Shown here piece by piece: positions 5,086-5,448 of a stretch of 5,448 nucleotides of DNA. The notes under the pieces were generated by a model, which saw nothing but the letters and a program-made list of their open reading frames with translations, had not been told where the DNA came from and did no database searches. A program made the position numbers and the translations under genes. Position 1 is the stretch's first letter, and each line of letters starts with the position of its first letter. The DNA comes from UBA6921 sp031363085. GTDB lineage: Bacteria; Pseudomonadota; Gammaproteobacteria; SG8-11. The stretch is from contig JANLTU010000252.1 of assembly GCA_031363085.1 (NCBI GenBank), positions 1 through 5,448 of the forward strand, read 5' to 3'.

Positions 5086-5448
5086 AGGCAGCGAAGTAGC
5101 GTTTTGAAGGGACTTGGGAGCAAAGTGCAAACGCAAAATTTTGACTATACTCAGGACGGGCCGCCACTTAGACGAATATGCCGGTGATGCAACGACCTGA
5201 CGCGGTGCAGTCATGCGGAGTGCGCTATGAAAGCAGGTTGGGCTTGTGCTGGTGTATTTTTATTCTTCCTTCGAACACTAGGCAGAAATGCAACTGCTCA
5301 AGCCTGACCCGGTTTCGTACTGTGCGTTGGGGTGGAGCTTGCTTGCCATCAACGTCTCCGCATGAAATTTAACTCGGTGGAAAAACGTTGGAGTTCGTAA
5401 ACTTAACTTCGGCCTACGGAGTGACAATCTCGGCACTTCGGCAACACG
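5086..5448. other. Terminal region without a convincing gene
   Basis: About 360 bases with only short frames on either strand. Seen: TTGACT at 5141-5146 overlaps TATACT at 5146-5151, so they cannot be the -35 and -10 of one promoter, and neither has a good partner at 16-18 bases. A signal-peptide-like short frame lies at 5227-5307, and a 25-codon frame from ATG 5288 to TGA 5363-5365 overlaps it. No RNA gene, terminator or known repeat was recognised after 5085. Confidence 0.5.
5227..5307 (+). CDS. Possible 26-residue signal-peptide-like ORF, or decayed 5' end of an exported-protein gene
   Basis: Seen: ATG 5227 is preceded by GGAG (5217-5220) at a six-base spacing. The frame reads MKAGWACAGVFLFFL and ends in NATAQA followed by TGA at 5305-5307. 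A charged start, a hydrophobic core and an ATA|QA-like end look like a Sec signal peptide with nothing after it. Reading through the TGA the frame stays open for 30 more codons to TAA at 5398-5400, but that extension has no recognisable features. It could be a pseudogene remnant, a small membrane peptide, or chance. Confidence 0.2.
   Translation: MKAGWACAGVFLFFLRTLGRNATAQA

Noticed and set aside
5141..5151. TTGACT and TATACT as a promoter
   Set aside because: The two motifs overlap, so they cannot serve one promoter, and neither has a partner at proper spacing.
5288..5365. 25-codon frame MQLLKPDPVSYCALGWSLLA...
   Set aside because: It has no ribosome binding site and no recognisable family, overlaps another short frame, and fits a chance open stretch.
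1..5448. CRISPR array, tRNA or rRNA
   Set aside because: No regularly spaced short repeats and no cloverleaf or ribosomal sequence were seen.

Overview
The window looks like chromosomal DNA of a Gram-negative bacterium, probably a beta- or gammaproteobacterium. The signs are strong Shine-Dalgarno sites, mixed and moderately GC-rich codon use, a B12-type radical SAM protein, a Sec-exported protein, and several kinds of dispersed palindromic repeat in the gaps. The genus cannot be fixed from the sequence. All three recognisable genes are on the + strand. They are separated by gaps of about 440-470 bases, so they are more likely separately transcribed units than one operon.

Layout: (1) positions 2-643 hold the C-terminal 213 residues of a radical SAM protein whose start lies outside the window. 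(2) 644-1113 is a gap carrying a palindromic repeat element (copy A, about 674-847) followed by about 260 bases of unassigned sequence. (3) 1114-2223 encodes a 369-residue exported protein: signal peptide, short 'VNANF' plus coiled-coil stalk, a carbohydrate-binding-like beta domain, and a C-terminal domain that holds all eight cysteines. (4) 2224-2661 is a gap with a second copy of the same repeat (copy B). Copy B is interrupted by a roughly 94-bp MITE-like insertion flanked by 13-bp direct repeats. (5) 2662-4977 encodes a 771-residue fusion protein. Its N-terminal domain resembles uncharacterised 'SHExxE' metallopeptidase-like proteins. Its C-terminal domain is a PF04185-type phosphoesterase (phospholipase C / AcpA-like acid phosphatase), and it ends in a lysine/arginine-rich tail. 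(6) 4978-5448 has no convincing gene. It carries a 50-bp near-perfect palindrome of a different repeat family and a short signal-peptide-like reading frame that stops early.

Nothing in the sequence shows that the three genes share a pathway. The points most worth following are the unusual two-domain phosphoesterase without an export signal, the modular exported protein, and the nested repeats. The two copies of the outer repeat sit in the same orientation on either side of the exported-protein gene and could mediate its deletion or duplication.
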